Assembly (NCBI RefSeq): GCF_003946865.1 | Contig: NZ_QXTH01000018.1 | Location: 1-58,137 of the forward strand | From: Antribacter gilvus | GTDB taxonomy: Bacteria; Actinomycetota; Actinomycetes; Actinomycetales; Cellulomonadaceae | Direction: 5' to 3' | Length of the DNA stretch: 58,137 bases | In this document: positions 42,322 through 51,823 of the stretch, one piece after another | How positions within the stretch are numbered: the stretch's first letter is position 1 | Layout: each line of letters begins with the position of its first letter | The notes under the pieces: model-generated | Database searches by the model: none | What the model saw: only the letters and a program-made list of their open reading frames with translations | Told to the model about the DNA's origin: nothing | Position numbers and translations under genes: made by a program

Positions 42322-43389
42322 ATGTCCGAGCCGAACGTCCTGCGTGCCGCCGTGGTGGGCGCCGGCTACTGGGGGCCGAACCTCGCTCGCAACTTCGCCA
42401 CGTCCGACCGGTGGGAGCTCGCGGCAGTGTGCGACCTGGACGCGGGGCGTGCGGCACGCGTCGCACGGGCGAGCGGCGGGGCCGACGTGGAGACGTCGCT
42501 CGACGAGCTGCTGGCGCGGGACGACGTGGACGCCGTCGCGATCGCCACCCCGGCCCGGTCCCACCACGCCATCACGATGGCGGCGCTGCGGGCCGGCAAG
42601 CACGTCGTGGTCGAGAAGCCGATCGCCGACAGCGCCGCCCTCGCGGACGAGATGGTCGCGGAGGCCGAGGCCCGCGGTCTCGTCCTCATGACGGACCACA
42701 CCTTCTGCTACACGCCCGCCGTGCGGAAGATCCGCGAGCTGGTCGAGGCGGGCGAGCTGGGCGACCTGCTCTACATCGACTCGGTGCGCATCAACCTCGG
42801 GCTGATCCAGCCCGACGTGGACGTGTTCTGGGACCTCGCCCCGCACGACCTGTCGATCGTGGACTTCGTGCTGCCCGGCGGGCTGCGGCCCGTGTCGGTC
42901 GCGGCGCACGGCGGCGACCCGCTCGGCACGGGCAAGGCGTGCGTCGGCTACCTGTTCATGCCGCTGGAGAGCGGCGCGGTCGTGAACGTGCACGTCAACT
43001 GGCTGAGCCCCACCAAGATCCGCCGCATCACCATCGGCGGGTCGAAGCGCACGCTCGTCTGGGACGACCTCAACCCGCAGCAGCGCCTCAGCGTCTACGA
43101 CCGCGGCGTCGACTACGAGCAGATCGTGGCCGACGGCGAGGAGCGCCGGGCGGCGACCGTCTCGTACCGCCTGGGCGACACGTGGTCCCCGGCGCTGCCC
43201 GAGCGGGAGGCGCTCGGCCAGATGGTCACCGAGCTGGCCGACGCGATCGGCGAGGCGCGCGCGCCGCTGACCGACGGCCGCGCCGGTCGGCGGGTGCTCG
43301 GAGTCCTCGAGGCCGCGTCGTCGAGCCTCGCCGCGGGCGGCACAGCAGTCACCCCCTACCTCGAACGAGAGCTGGAGATTTCCGCATGA
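42322..43389 (+). CDS. Gfo/Idh/MocA family sugar oxidoreductase
   Basis: 355 residues. The N-terminal Rossmann fold has VVGAGYWGPNLARNF (about 11-25), and the family EKP motif in VVVEKPIADS (about 100) contains the catalytic Lys. DHTFCYTPAVRKI and LAPHDLSIVDF give the C-terminal domain with the conserved His. Enzymes of this group oxidise C3 of UDP-N-acetyl sugars before transamination, as in diacetamido-sugar pathways; with DegT aminotransferases and an acetyltransferase downstream this is the likely role. ATG 42322 follows AAGGA, and the stop overlaps the next start (ATGA). Confidence 0.92.
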   Translation: MSEPNVLRAAVVGAGYWGPNLARNFATSDRWELAAVCDLDAGRAARVARASGGADVETSLDELLARDDVDAVAIATPARSHHAITMAALRAGKHVVVEKPIADSAALADEMVAEAEARGLVLMTDHTFCYTPAVRKIRELVEAGELGDLLYIDSVRINLGLIQPDVDVFWDLAPHDLSIVDFVLPGGLRPVSVAAHGGDPLGTGKACVGYLFMPLESGAVVNVHVNWLSPTKIRRITIGGSKRTLVWDDLNPQQRLSVYDRGVDYEQIVADGEERRAATVSYRLGDTWSPALPEREALGQMVTELADAIGEARAPLTDGRAGRRVLGVLEAASSSLAAGGTAVTPYLERELEISA

Positions 43390-44438
43390 CCACCCTGCAG
43401 GGCGCGAACATCCTCGTCACCGGAGGCGCCGGGACGATCGGCTCGACCCTCGTGGACCAGCTCCTCGACGCGGGCGCCGCCCACGTCGACGTGCTCGACA
43501 ACCTCGTGCGCGGCCGCCGCGCCAACCTCGACGACGCGCTCGCCGACGGGCGGGCGACCCTCGTCGAGGGTGACGTCCGGGACCGCGACCTCGTCCACGA
43601 CCTGACCCGCGGCAAGGACCTGGTGTTCCACCAGGCCGCCATCCGGATCACGCAGTGCGCCGAGGAGCCGCGGCTCGCGCTGGAGGTCCTCGTGGACGGC
43701 ACGTTCAACGTGCTGGAGGCCGCCGCGGAGCAGCACATCGACAAGCTGGTGCTGGCGTCGAGCGCGTCCGTGTACGGCCTGGCGGAGGAGTTCCCCACGC
43801 CCGAGCGGCACCACCACCACGACAACGACACGTTCTACGGCGCGGCGAAGTCGTTCAACGAGGGCATGGTGCGGTCCTTCCGCGCGATGCAGGGCCTCGA
43901 CTACGTGGCCCTGCGCTACTTCAACGTGTACGGCCCGCGCATGGACGTGCACGGCCTCTACACCGAGGTGCTGGTGCGCTGGATGGAGCGCATCGCCGAC
44001 GGCCGCCCGCCCCTGATCTTCGGTGACGGCCGGCAGACGATGGACTTCGTCTGCACGCCCGACATCGCCCGGGCGAACGTGCTCGCCGCGAGCAGCAGCG
44101 TGGTCGAGGGCGTCTACAACATCGCGAGCGGCACCGAGACGAGCCTGCTCGAGCTGGCCGAGGCGCTCCTGCGGGTCATGGGCTCCGACCTTCCGGTCGA
44201 GCACGGGCCGGAGCGTGCGGTGAACGGGGTGGTGCGGCGGCTCGCCGACACCACCGCGGCCCGCGAGGACCTCGGGTTCGAGGCGACGATCGGCATCGAC
44301 GAGGGTCTCCGGCTGCTCGTCGAGTGGTGGCGGCCCCTGCGCGAGGAGATCGCGTCGGGCCGCACGCCGGTGGCCGGGGCGCCCGTGGCCGCGGCGCCGG
44401 TGCCCGCCACGGCGGGCGCGCCCGGGGGCGCCGCGTGA
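43386..44438 (+). CDS. NAD-dependent epimerase/dehydratase (extended SDR)
   Basis: 350 residues. VTGGAGTIGSTLVDQL binds NAD; VLASSASVYG and YGAAKSFNEG give the catalytic Ser and the Tyr-x3-Lys; RYFNVYGPRMD and FVCTPDIARAN are typical of nucleotide-sugar 4-epimerases or 4,6-dehydratases. A 30-residue Ala/Pro/Gly tail is unusual and probably disordered. It shares ATGA with the upstream gene and GTGA with the next, so it is translationally coupled. It most likely sets the stereochemistry or keto form of the UDP-sugar used by the aminotransferases. Confidence 0.92.
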   Translation: MTTLQGANILVTGGAGTIGSTLVDQLLDAGAAHVDVLDNLVRGRRANLDDALADGRATLVEGDVRDRDLVHDLTRGKDLVFHQAAIRITQCAEEPRLALEVLVDGTFNVLEAAAEQHIDKLVLASSASVYGLAEEFPTPERHHHHDNDTFYGAAKSFNEGMVRSFRAMQGLDYVALRYFNVYGPRMDVHGLYTEVLVRWMERIADGRPPLIFGDGRQTMDFVCTPDIARANVLAASSSVVEGVYNIASGTETSLLELAEALLRVMGSDLPVEHGPERAVNGVVRRLADTTAAREDLGFEATIGIDEGLRLLVEWWRPLREEIASGRTPVAGAPVAAAPVPATAGAPGGAA

Positions 44439-45580
44439 CCGCGACCGCGCCGGCCCGCGTCAACGTGATGAAGCCGTGGCTGGGGGCCGAGGAGGTCGCC
44501 GCCGTCACGGAGGTCATCGAGTCGGGCTGGGTGGCGCAGGGGCCGCGGGTGGCCGCGTTCGAGGCGGCCTTCGCCGAGACGATGCAGGCCGGCGAGGCCG
44601 TGGCGACGTCGAACTGCACCACCGCGCTGCACCTCGCGCTGGTCGTGGCGGGCGTAGGCGCGGGGGACGACGTCGTCGTGCCCTCCTTCTCCTTCGTCGC
44701 CACGGCGAACGCGCCCACCTACGTGGGGGCACGGCCGGTGTTCGCCGACGTGGACCCGGTGACGGGGAACGTCACCGCCGAGACGGTCGCGGCCGCGCTC
44801 ACACCTGCCACGCGGGCGGTGATCGTCGTCGACCAGGGTGGTGTGCCCGTGGACCTCGACCCGGTGCGGGCGCTGTGCGACCCGCTCGGGATCGTCGTGA
44901 TCGAGGACGCCGCCTGCGGCGCGGGCTCCACGTACCGTGGGCGGCCGGTCGGGGCGGGCGCGGAGCTCTCCGCCTGGTCGTTCCACCCGCGCAAGATCCT
45001 CACCACGGGCGAGGGCGGGATGCTCACCACGAGCCGGCCGGAGTGGGCGGCGCGGGCGCGCCGCCTCCGCGAGCACGCGATGAGCGTCTCCGCCGCCGAG
45101 CGGCACACGGCGCTGGTGGCCCCGCCCGAGGAGTACGGCGAGATCGGCTTCAACTTCCGCATGACGGACCTCCAGGCCGCGGTCGGCCTGGTCCAGCTGG
45201 GTCGCCTCCCCGAGGTCGTCGCCCGACGACGGACGCTGGCCGCCGCCTACCGCGCGGCGCTGTCGGACGTGGCGGGCGTGCGGCTGGTCGCCGACCCGGA
45301 CTGGGGCACGAGCAACTTCCAGTCGCTGTGGCTCGAGGTGCTGCCGGAGCACCCGCTCGACCGCGAGGGTCTGCTGCTGGCCCTCGCGGAGGCGGGGGTG
45401 TCGGCGCGGCGCGGCATCATGGCGGCCCACCGGCAGCCCGCCTACGCCGGACGGGACACGGGGACGGTGCCCCTGCCGGTGACCGAGCACCTGACCGACA
45501 GCACCCTGATCCTGCCGCTGTTCCACCAGATGACCGACGAGGAGCTCGGCCGGGTCGTCGCGGTGGTCCGCGGGGCGTGA
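44435..45580 (+). CDS. DegT/DnrJ/EryC1 family sugar aminotransferase (first copy)
   Basis: 381 residues, PLP enzyme. The Schiff-base lysine is in SFHPRKILTTGEGGML, the PLP phosphate site near SNCTTALHLAL, and the Asp-containing VIEDAACGAGS strand holds the pyridine. FNFRMTDLQAAVGL is family-typical. These enzymes put an amino group on keto-sugars bound to a nucleotide. GTG 44435 overlaps the epimerase stop. A second, diverged member is at 46232, so two amino groups, or two different sugars, may be made. Confidence 0.93.
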   Translation: MTATAPARVNVMKPWLGAEEVAAVTEVIESGWVAQGPRVAAFEAAFAETMQAGEAVATSNCTTALHLALVVAGVGAGDDVVVPSFSFVATANAPTYVGARPVFADVDPVTGNVTAETVAAALTPATRAVIVVDQGGVPVDLDPVRALCDPLGIVVIEDAACGAGSTYRGRPVGAGAELSAWSFHPRKILTTGEGGMLTTSRPEWAARARRLREHAMSVSAAERHTALVAPPEEYGEIGFNFRMTDLQAAVGLVQLGRLPEVVARRRTLAAAYRAALSDVAGVRLVADPDWGTSNFQSLWLEVLPEHPLDREGLLLALAEAGVSARRGIMAAHRQPAYAGRDTGTVPLPVTEHLTDSTLILPLFHQMTDEELGRVVAVVRGA

Positions 45581-45581
45581 C

Positions 45582-46235
45582 ATGACCGGGGGAGCGGACA
45601 GCGCGCCGGTCCTGCTCGTCGGCGCGAGTGGGCTCGCCCGCGAGGTGCTGGCGGTGCTGCGGGAGGCCGGACGACCCGTCGCCGGGATCCTGGACGACCG
45701 GCACGCCGACCTCCCGTCGCAGGTCGGCGGGGTTCGGGTGCTCGGCGGGACCGACGACGCGGGGGAGTACCCCGGCGCCGGTCTGCTGCTCTGCATCGGT
45801 CCCGGCCGGGGCCGGGCGGCGGTACGGGAGCGGCTCGCGGCCGCGGGGGTCGGTGACGGCCGGTTCGCCACGGTGGTGGACCCGTCGGTGCGCAACCCGG
45901 CGGGGTGCCCCGTCGGCGCGGGCTCGATCCTGCTCGCTGGGGTGACCGTCACCGCGGACGCGGTGCTGGGGCAGCACGTCGTGGTGATGCCGGGCGTGAC
46001 CGTGACGCACGACTGCGTCGTGGAGGACTTCGTGACCTTCGCCGCGGGCGTGTCGCTCGGCGGGGGCGTGCGCGTCCGACGAGGCGCCTACCTGGGGATG
46101 AACGCCTCGGTCCGGCCCGGCGTGATCGTCGGCGCGGGAGCCACCGTGGGCATGGGCGCCGTCGTGCTGACGGACGTCCCGGACGGACAGACGTGGGCCG
46201 GAGTGCCCGCACGACAGCTGGGAGAGCACCCGTGA
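45582..46235 (+). CDS. NeuD/PglD-type sugar O/N-acetyltransferase
   Basis: 217 residues. The N-terminal Rossmann-like part (LLVGASGLAREVLAVLREAG) and the C-terminal left-handed beta-helix of hexapeptide repeats (HDCVVEDFVTFAAGVSLGGG, MNASVRPGVIVGAGATVGMG) are the PglD/NeuD plan. VTVTHDCVVED supplies the catalytic His. It probably acetylates the amino group installed by the neighbouring DegT enzyme. ATG 45582 is one base after the previous stop, and its own stop overlaps the next GTG. Confidence 0.92.
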   Translation: MTGGADSAPVLLVGASGLAREVLAVLREAGRPVAGILDDRHADLPSQVGGVRVLGGTDDAGEYPGAGLLLCIGPGRGRAAVRERLAAAGVGDGRFATVVDPSVRNPAGCPVGAGSILLAGVTVTADAVLGQHVVVMPGVTVTHDCVVEDFVTFAAGVSLGGGVRVRRGAYLGMNASVRPGVIVGAGATVGMGAVVLTDVPDGQTWAGVPARQLGEHP

Positions 46236-47359
46236 AGGTTCCGTTCCTCGACCTCGCCGCGCAGTCGGCCGAGATCGCCGGCGAGGTGCTGCCCGCGTGG
46301 CAGGACATCCTCGCCTCCGCCGCGTTCGTCGGCGGCCGGGAGGTGGCCGCGTTCGAGGAGGAGTACGCCGCGTACACCGGCGTGGGTCACTGCGTGGGCG
46401 TCGCCAACGGCACCGACGCGGTGGAGCTCGCGCTCCGCGCCGTGGGCGTGGGCCCGGGCGACGACGTGATCCTGCCCGTGAACACGTTCATCGCCACGGC
46501 CGAGGCCGTGTCGCGGATCGGCGCCGTGCCCGTGCTGGTCGACGTCGACGACGAGCACCTCCTCATCGACCCCGCCGCCGTCGGGGCCGCCGTGACGCCG
46601 CGCACCCGAGCGATCGTGCCGGTGCACCTGTACGGGCAGGTCGCGCCGGTCGAGGCCCTCGAGCCGGTCGCGGCGCGGCACGGCCTCGTGATCGTGGAGG
46701 ACGCCGCGCAGTCGCAGGGGGCGTCGTCGGCCCGCGGGCGCTCCGGGGCGATGGGCCGCGTCGCGGCCACGAGCTTCTACCCGGGCAAGAACCTCGGCGC
46801 GGCCGGGGACGCGGGGGCCGTGACCACCGACGACGCCGATGTGGCCGCGTTCGTGCGGAACGTCTCCGCCCACGGCAGCTCCGTGAAGTACGTGCACGAC
46901 CGGGTCGGGTTCAACTCCCGGCTTGACGCCGTGCAGGCCGTGGTGCTGCGGGCCAAGCTGCGCCGGCTCGAGGGCTGGAACGCAGCCCGCCGCGCGGCCG
47001 CCGAGCGGTACACGGCCCTCCTCGCGGACGTTCCCGGCGTGCGGGTCCCTGCCACCCGGCCGGGCAGCACGGACGTGTGGCACCTGTACGTGGTGCGCGT
47101 CGAGGAGCGCGAGCGGGTGCTCGGCGAGCTGGCGGCGGCGGGCGTGGGCGCGGCGATCCACTACCCGACGCCCCTGCACCTCACCGAGGCCTACGCCTCC
47201 CTCGGCCTGGGCGTCGGCGCGTTCCCCGTCGCGGAGGCGGCGGCGTCGCGGCTCCTGTCGCTGCCGATGTTCCCGCACCTCACGGCTGCCCAGCAGGAGC
47301 GGGTGGTAGAGGTGCTGGCGGGCGCGGTGCTCGGGGCGCCGGAGGCGGTCGGCCGGTGA
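46232..47359 (+). CDS. DegT/DnrJ/EryC1 family sugar aminotransferase (second copy)
   Basis: 375 residues. FLDLAAQSAEI at the start, ANGTDAVELALRA (PLP phosphate), VIVEDAAQSQGA and the lysine in SFYPGKNLGAAGDAGAV mark the family; HYPTPLHLTEAY is typical of the UDP-sugar 3-aminotransferases of the WlbE/QdtB group. With the Gfo/Idh dehydrogenase at 42322 it would complete a 3-amino-sugar route. GTG 46232 overlaps the acetyltransferase stop by 4 nt. Confidence 0.93.
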   Translation: MKVPFLDLAAQSAEIAGEVLPAWQDILASAAFVGGREVAAFEEEYAAYTGVGHCVGVANGTDAVELALRAVGVGPGDDVILPVNTFIATAEAVSRIGAVPVLVDVDDEHLLIDPAAVGAAVTPRTRAIVPVHLYGQVAPVEALEPVAARHGLVIVEDAAQSQGASSARGRSGAMGRVAATSFYPGKNLGAAGDAGAVTTDDADVAAFVRNVSAHGSSVKYVHDRVGFNSRLDAVQAVVLRAKLRRLEGWNAARRAAAERYTALLADVPGVRVPATRPGSTDVWHLYVVRVEERERVLGELAAAGVGAAIHYPTPLHLTEAYASLGLGVGAFPVAEAAASRLLSLPMFPHLTAAQQERVVEVLAGAVLGAPEAVGR

Positions 47360-48561
47360 GCCCTGACCGGCGCGTGCTGGTGCGCCTCAACAGTCTCGAG
47401 CTCGGCGGCACGCAGATCAACGCCGTCGACCTGGCCGCTGCGCTGCGTGCGCACGGCGTCGAGTCGCACCTGGTGGGTCCGCGGGGCTCGCGGCCCGACG
47501 GTCCCTCCCTGCTCGACGTCGCCGCCGCCCGCGGTGTGACGATCGAGCCGTACGACCCGGCCCCCGGCCTCCGCGCCCACGCGCGGCAGCTCGCGGAGGT
47601 CGCCGACCGTGTGCGCGCCGACCTGGTTCACGTCTACGGCTCCTGGGGTGGCGACCGTCCCGTGTTCTGGGGCCCCGCGCTCGGCGGCCGACGGCCGTGG
47701 GTGCACACCGTCTACGAGATGCAGGTGGCACCCGTCGTGTTCCGGCACGTGCCGCTCGTGGTGGGCACCGGCTACCTCCTCGACGAGGCGGTGGACCGGC
47801 CCGGCCGCACGGTGCTGATCAGCCCGCCCGTCGACACCGACGCCGACCGTCCCGGCGGGGCCGACGGCGGCAGCGGTGCCGATGGCGCCGCGTTCCGGCG
47901 CGAGCTCGGCCTCGCCGACGGCGAGGTGCTGCTCGGCATCGTCAGCCGGCTCGACACCGACATGAAGGCCCTGCCCGTGGAGATCGCGATCGACGCGGTG
48001 CGGCACCTGGGCGACGGCGTCACCCTCGCCGTGGTCGGGACCGGCGACGCCGAGGCTCGCCTGCGCGAGCGCGCGGCCAAGGTCAATGCAGCCCTGGGCC
48101 GCGAGGCAGTCCGCCTGCTCGGCCCGACGGCGGACCCCCGCCCCGCGTACGACGCCTCCGACATGGTGCTCGGCATGGGCGGCTCCGCGGCGCGGGCCCT
48201 CGCGTTCGGCACGCCGCTCGTGGTGCAGGGCGAGGCGGGCTGGTCGTGCCTCTTCGAGCCCGCGACCGCGGAGGGCCTGGCCCGCAACAGCTACTGGAGC
48301 CCGGACCCCGTGCCCGACCCGGTCGCCACGCTTGTCGACGCCGTCCGCCCGCTCCTGGGCGACCCGGCGCGACGGATCGAGCTCGGCGCGTTCGGGCGCG
48401 AGTTCGCCCTCGGCCGGTTCGGGCTGCCCGCCATGGCCGAGCGCCTGGCTGCCCTCTACGAGGAGTCCCCGCGGCTGTACACGGCGCGCGAGTGGGCGGC
48501 CGACCTCGCCCAGGAGGCCGGCCGGGTCGCCCGCAAGGCCGCGGGCAGGGGCACCGCATGA
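47356..48561 (+). CDS. GT4-type glycosyltransferase
   Basis: 401 residues, GT-B fold. N-terminal VLVRLNSLELGGTQINAVDL is the usual GGxxxxxxxL start of GT4 enzymes; C-terminal GIVSRLDTDMKALPVEIAID, AVVGTGDAEARLRE and ARALAFGTPLVVQGEAGW form the nucleotide-sugar site. There is no membrane helix. GTG 47356 overlaps the aminotransferase stop (GTGA) and its stop overlaps the next glycosyltransferase (ATGA), so it is part of one operon with the sugar-making enzymes. Confidence 0.88.
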   Translation: MSPDRRVLVRLNSLELGGTQINAVDLAAALRAHGVESHLVGPRGSRPDGPSLLDVAAARGVTIEPYDPAPGLRAHARQLAEVADRVRADLVHVYGSWGGDRPVFWGPALGGRRPWVHTVYEMQVAPVVFRHVPLVVGTGYLLDEAVDRPGRTVLISPPVDTDADRPGGADGGSGADGAAFRRELGLADGEVLLGIVSRLDTDMKALPVEIAIDAVRHLGDGVTLAVVGTGDAEARLRERAAKVNAALGREAVRLLGPTADPRPAYDASDMVLGMGGSAARALAFGTPLVVQGEAGWSCLFEPATAEGLARNSYWSPDPVPDPVATLVDAVRPLLGDPARRIELGAFGREFALGRFGLPAMAERLAALYEESPRLYTAREWAADLAQEAGRVARKAAGRGTA

Positions 48562-50048
48562 GCGGGGCTGCGGGCCCCTCCGCCGAGGCAGTGCCTTCGT
48601 CCGGGGCGTCGCGCCCGGCCTGGCGCGAGGCCGGGATGTCGCGCCCGGCCCGGCGCGGGGCTGCCCTTCGCGCCCGGGTGCTGCGGACGGCGTCGGCCGC
48701 GTCCGACCTGCTCCCGCCCCGCCTGCGGTACGGCCACGCGCGCACGCTGGCGGGCAGGCTGCTGGGCCGGACGGAGCTGCCGGTGCTGGCCGCACCCGCC
48801 GCCGCCCCGTCCCCCCCCGCCCCTCGTGCTGTGGGTACGCAGGTGGTCGCCTCGCAGGCCGAATCGGCGACCATACGTGTACCCACAGCGACGGGCGCCG
48901 GGGCGACGGGAGTGACGTGCGTGCTGGTGGCGGGCGGGCTTGATGTCGGCGGGGTGGAGGCCGTGGTCGCGACCCTGGCGCTCGGGCTCCCGGGGGAGGG
49001 GGTCCGCGCGGTGGTGGTCGGCACGGGCGAGGGCCGCACGGCCGACCGGCTCCGGGCGGCGGGCGTGACGGTGATCCGGTCGACGCCCTCCGACCTGGCG
49101 GGCGTGCTCACCGGCCTGGCCCCCGACGTGGTCCAGGTGCACGACGCCTCGGCAGCCCAGGGTGTCGCTGCCTGGGGCGGCCCGGCAGTCTGGGTGGCGC
49201 ACAACCTGGAGATCCACCGCGGAGCGGACGAGTGGGCTGCCGTGTCGTCCGCGTGCGCCCGGGCGGACTCGGTCGTGGCGGTGAGCGACGCCGTCGCCCT
49301 GCACCACTCGCGGCACACCGGCGGGTCCCATGACGAGGTCGTCGTGATCCCCAACGGGGTGGGCCACCTCGCCGCCGGGCCCGGCCGGGCGGAGGCCCGT
49401 GCGGCACTCGGCGGGGTGGTCCCCGTCGAGGCGGACGACGTCGTGGTCGTGAGCCTCGCCCGCTACGACGCCCAGAAGAACGTGCCCGGGCTGGTGCGGG
49501 CGTTCGCCCGCGCTCTGCTGGCGGAGCCACGGCTCCGGCTTGTCGTCGCTGGCGGCGTCGCGGACGTCCTCGAGCACCGTTGGGCCGACGCCGAACGGGT
49601 CGCCTCGGGCGCCGAGAGCCGGGTCCACCTGCTGGGCCCCTCCGACTCCGCGACGCTCCTCGCCGCCGCCGACGCCTTCGTGCTCGGCTCGTTCTTCGAA
49701 GGCTGGTCCGTGGCCGCGACGGAGGCGGTGGTGGCCGGCCTGCCGGTCGTGCTGTCCGACGTCGGCGGGGCCGTCGAGCTTGCTGCCCTCGCTCCCGGCC
49801 GGGTGACGGTGGTACGACCACCAACCGGTGACGCGCCCCTGACGGACTGGGCGGTGCGGGAGTCGCGCCGTCGTCGGCGGCAGGACAACGAGGCCGAGCT
49901 GGCCGCTGCGCTCGCCGCGCTCCCCGGGAGGCCCCCGGTGGAGCCGGATCCCGGGTTGCTCGCGGTGCTGTCGGCCGGCGAGATGGTCGCCCGGCACGCC
50001 GGGCTCCTGCGCCACGTGACGCCCGGCGTGGCGGGGAGGACCCGATGA
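48558..50048 (+). CDS. GT4-type glycosyltransferase with low-complexity N-terminal extension
   Basis: 496 residues. The first 115 are Ala/Pro/Arg-rich and contain a short duplication (ASRPAWREAGMSRPARRGAA), unlike ordinary GT4 enzymes. The catalytic part starts at VLVAGGLDVGGVEAVVATL; SLARYDAQKNVPGLVRAF, VHLLGPSDSATLLAAAD and FFEGWSVAATEAVVAGLPVV (the EGxS.....E motif) follow. ATG 48558 overlaps the previous stop, and its own stop overlaps the flippase start. It probably adds a sugar to the growing lipid-linked repeat unit. Confidence 0.88.
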   Translation: MSGAAGPSAEAVPSSGASRPAWREAGMSRPARRGAALRARVLRTASAASDLLPPRLRYGHARTLAGRLLGRTELPVLAAPAAAPSPPAPRAVGTQVVASQAESATIRVPTATGAGATGVTCVLVAGGLDVGGVEAVVATLALGLPGEGVRAVVVGTGEGRTADRLRAAGVTVIRSTPSDLAGVLTGLAPDVVQVHDASAAQGVAAWGGPAVWVAHNLEIHRGADEWAAVSSACARADSVVAVSDAVALHHSRHTGGSHDEVVVIPNGVGHLAAGPGRAEARAALGGVVPVEADDVVVVSLARYDAQKNVPGLVRAFARALLAEPRLRLVVAGGVADVLEHRWADAERVASGAESRVHLLGPSDSATLLAAADAFVLGSFFEGWSVAATEAVVAGLPVVLSDVGGAVELAALAPGRVTVVRPPTGDAPLTDWAVRESRRRRRQDNEAELAAALAALPGRPPVEPDPGLLAVLSAGEMVARHAGLLRHVTPGVAGRTR

Positions 50049-51520
50049 CCGCGGTGGAGGACCCGGTCGAGGACTCGGTCGACAGCGCGTCCGGGCCGTC
50101 GCTCGCGCGGCGTGTGCGCGGTGGCCTGGCGTGGAGCGCGGTGTCGACGGTGCTGCTCAAGATCGGTGGCCTCGCTGTCGGCGTGGTCATCGCGCGGCTG
50201 CTGACGCCCGAGCAGTTCGGCGTCTACGCCGTGGCGCTGACCATCCAGACGGTGCTCGTCGCGGTCGCGGACCTGGGGCTCAGCACAGACCTGATCCGCA
50301 GCAAGGAGCCGGAGCGCCGGGCGCCCACGGTGGCGACGGTGTCTGCCGTGGTGAGCCTGGTCCTCGCCGTGGCGACGGCGGCCACCGCCCTGCCGCTCGC
50401 CGGCGCGCTCGGGGCTCCGGACGCCGCCCCCGCGATCGCGGTGCTGGCGATCACGATCCTGTTGGCTGGCGTGGGCGTGGTCCCGTACGCGCGGTTGCAG
50501 CGCGAGTTCGACCAGCGGAGCCTGTTCGTCATCGGCATCGCCGACTTCGCGGTGAGCACCGTCGTGACGATCGGGCTGGTGCTGCTCGGCTGGGGCGTGC
50601 TGTCGCTCGCTGTGGGGCGGGTTGCCGCGCAGCTCGTGTCGACGGTGCTGCAGTTCGTGCGGGCGCGGGTGCGGCCGTCGTTCGGCCTGGACCGCTCGCT
50701 GGTGCGGTCGGTGATCCGGTTCGGCGTGCCGGTGGCGGGGGCGAACATCCTGTCGTGGGCGGTGCTGGGTGTGGACAAGCTGATCCTGGGCCGCCTCGCC
50801 GGGCCGACGGCGCTGGGCTACTACGTGCTGGCGTCGAACGTGTCGTCGTGGCCGATGAGCTTCCTCGGTCAGGCCGTGCGGGGCGTGGCGCTACCGCTGT
50901 TCTCGCGGCCCGAGGTCCTGGCCGACAAGCGGGCTCCCGCCTCCGTGGTGGGGCCGGTGTGGGCCGTGGCCGCGCTCGGTGCGTGCATGATCGGCGCCGG
51001 GGCCGACCCGCTCGTGGCGGTCGTGTACGGGCACGCCTGGGACGCTGCGGCTCCCGTGCTGGTCCCGCTCCTCGCCCTGGGCGGGCTGCGCGTGGTCTTC
51101 GACCTCTTCGCCGCGTACCTGTACGCGCACGGCCGGTCCGCGAGCGTGCTCGTGGTGCAGGTGGTGTGGTTCGTGGGGCTCGTCGCGTCGCTGATCGCGG
51201 GGGTGTCCGGACTGGGGCTGATGGGCGCGGCCTACGCGCACCTTGCCGTGAGTCTCGTCGTGGTTCTGCCGCTCTACGGGGTCGCGGTGGCGAGGGCCGG
51301 AGCGTCTGGGCTGTCGCTCGTGTCCGCGCTGTGGTGCCCGGCGCTAGGGGCTGTCGTTGCCGGGTTCAGCGGGCACGTCGTGGGCGGGTTCGTCCAGCAC
51401 GACGTGGCCGCGCTCGGGGCGTCGTTCGGGGTCGCGGCCGGGGTGTACGGGGTGCTGGTGGGCTGGTGGGCGGTGCCGCGCGTCCGGTGGTTCCTCCGGA
51501 CGGGCGCGGGCCGGGGATAG
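50045..51520 (+). CDS. Lipid-linked oligosaccharide flippase (Wzx/PST family)
   Basis: 491 residues with about 12-14 membrane helices. The start GGLAWSAVSTVLLKIGGLAV and ARLLTPEQFGVYAVALTI are the standard signature of polysaccharide-transport (MOP/PST) proteins. It should turn the lipid-linked repeat unit to the outside of the membrane. ATG 50045 overlaps the glycosyltransferase stop. A polymerase (Wzy) is not evident in the window, so the unit may be joined by a protein encoded elsewhere, or attached as a short chain. Confidence 0.9.
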   Translation: MTAVEDPVEDSVDSASGPSLARRVRGGLAWSAVSTVLLKIGGLAVGVVIARLLTPEQFGVYAVALTIQTVLVAVADLGLSTDLIRSKEPERRAPTVATVSAVVSLVLAVATAATALPLAGALGAPDAAPAIAVLAITILLAGVGVVPYARLQREFDQRSLFVIGIADFAVSTVVTIGLVLLGWGVLSLAVGRVAAQLVSTVLQFVRARVRPSFGLDRSLVRSVIRFGVPVAGANILSWAVLGVDKLILGRLAGPTALGYYVLASNVSSWPMSFLGQAVRGVALPLFSRPEVLADKRAPASVVGPVWAVAALGACMIGAGADPLVAVVYGHAWDAAAPVLVPLLALGGLRVVFDLFAAYLYAHGRSASVLVVQVVWFVGLVASLIAGVSGLGLMGAAYAHLAVSLVVVLPLYGVAVARAGASGLSLVSALWCPALGAVVAGFSGHVVGGFVQHDVAALGASFGVAAGVYGVLVGWWAVPRVRWFLRTGAGRG

Positions 51521-51528
51521 GGAGATCA

Positions 51529-51762
51529 ATGCGGTTTCAGGTGAGCGCTGGCGGGCCGAGTCCAGTGACGGTCGTCCTCGAACCGTCGGGCATGGAGTAC
51601 GTGCTGCAACCTGGCGATCACTTCGAGTTCGAGTGGGAGGACGTCACGGGGGACCTCATCGGCACGATCGACCATCAACCCCACACGATCACGATCGGCG
51701 AGGGCAGCGGTCGGGCGCGGATGTGGAACTCCAACGGCGACGAGCTGTCGATGCTCGGGTGA
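51529..51762 (+). CDS. Small hypothetical protein
   Basis: 77 residues, acidic and probably all-beta (VTVVLEPSGMEYVLQPGDHF, EFEWED, PHTITIGEG). ATG 51529 has AGGGAG five bases upstream and lies 8 bases after the flippase stop, so it may be read with the operon. No motif is known to me. About 70 bases later lies an insertion-sequence end-like repeat, so it may belong to an accessory insertion rather than the polysaccharide operon. Confidence 0.65.
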   Translation: MRFQVSAGGPSPVTVVLEPSGMEYVLQPGDHFEFEWEDVTGDLIGTIDHQPHTITIGEGSGRARMWNSNGDELSMLG

Positions 51763-51823
51763 GAACCAACTGAGCCGGGGATGCAGCCGCCGCGAGTGAG
51801 GCCCGGGAGCAACATGAGGTGTG

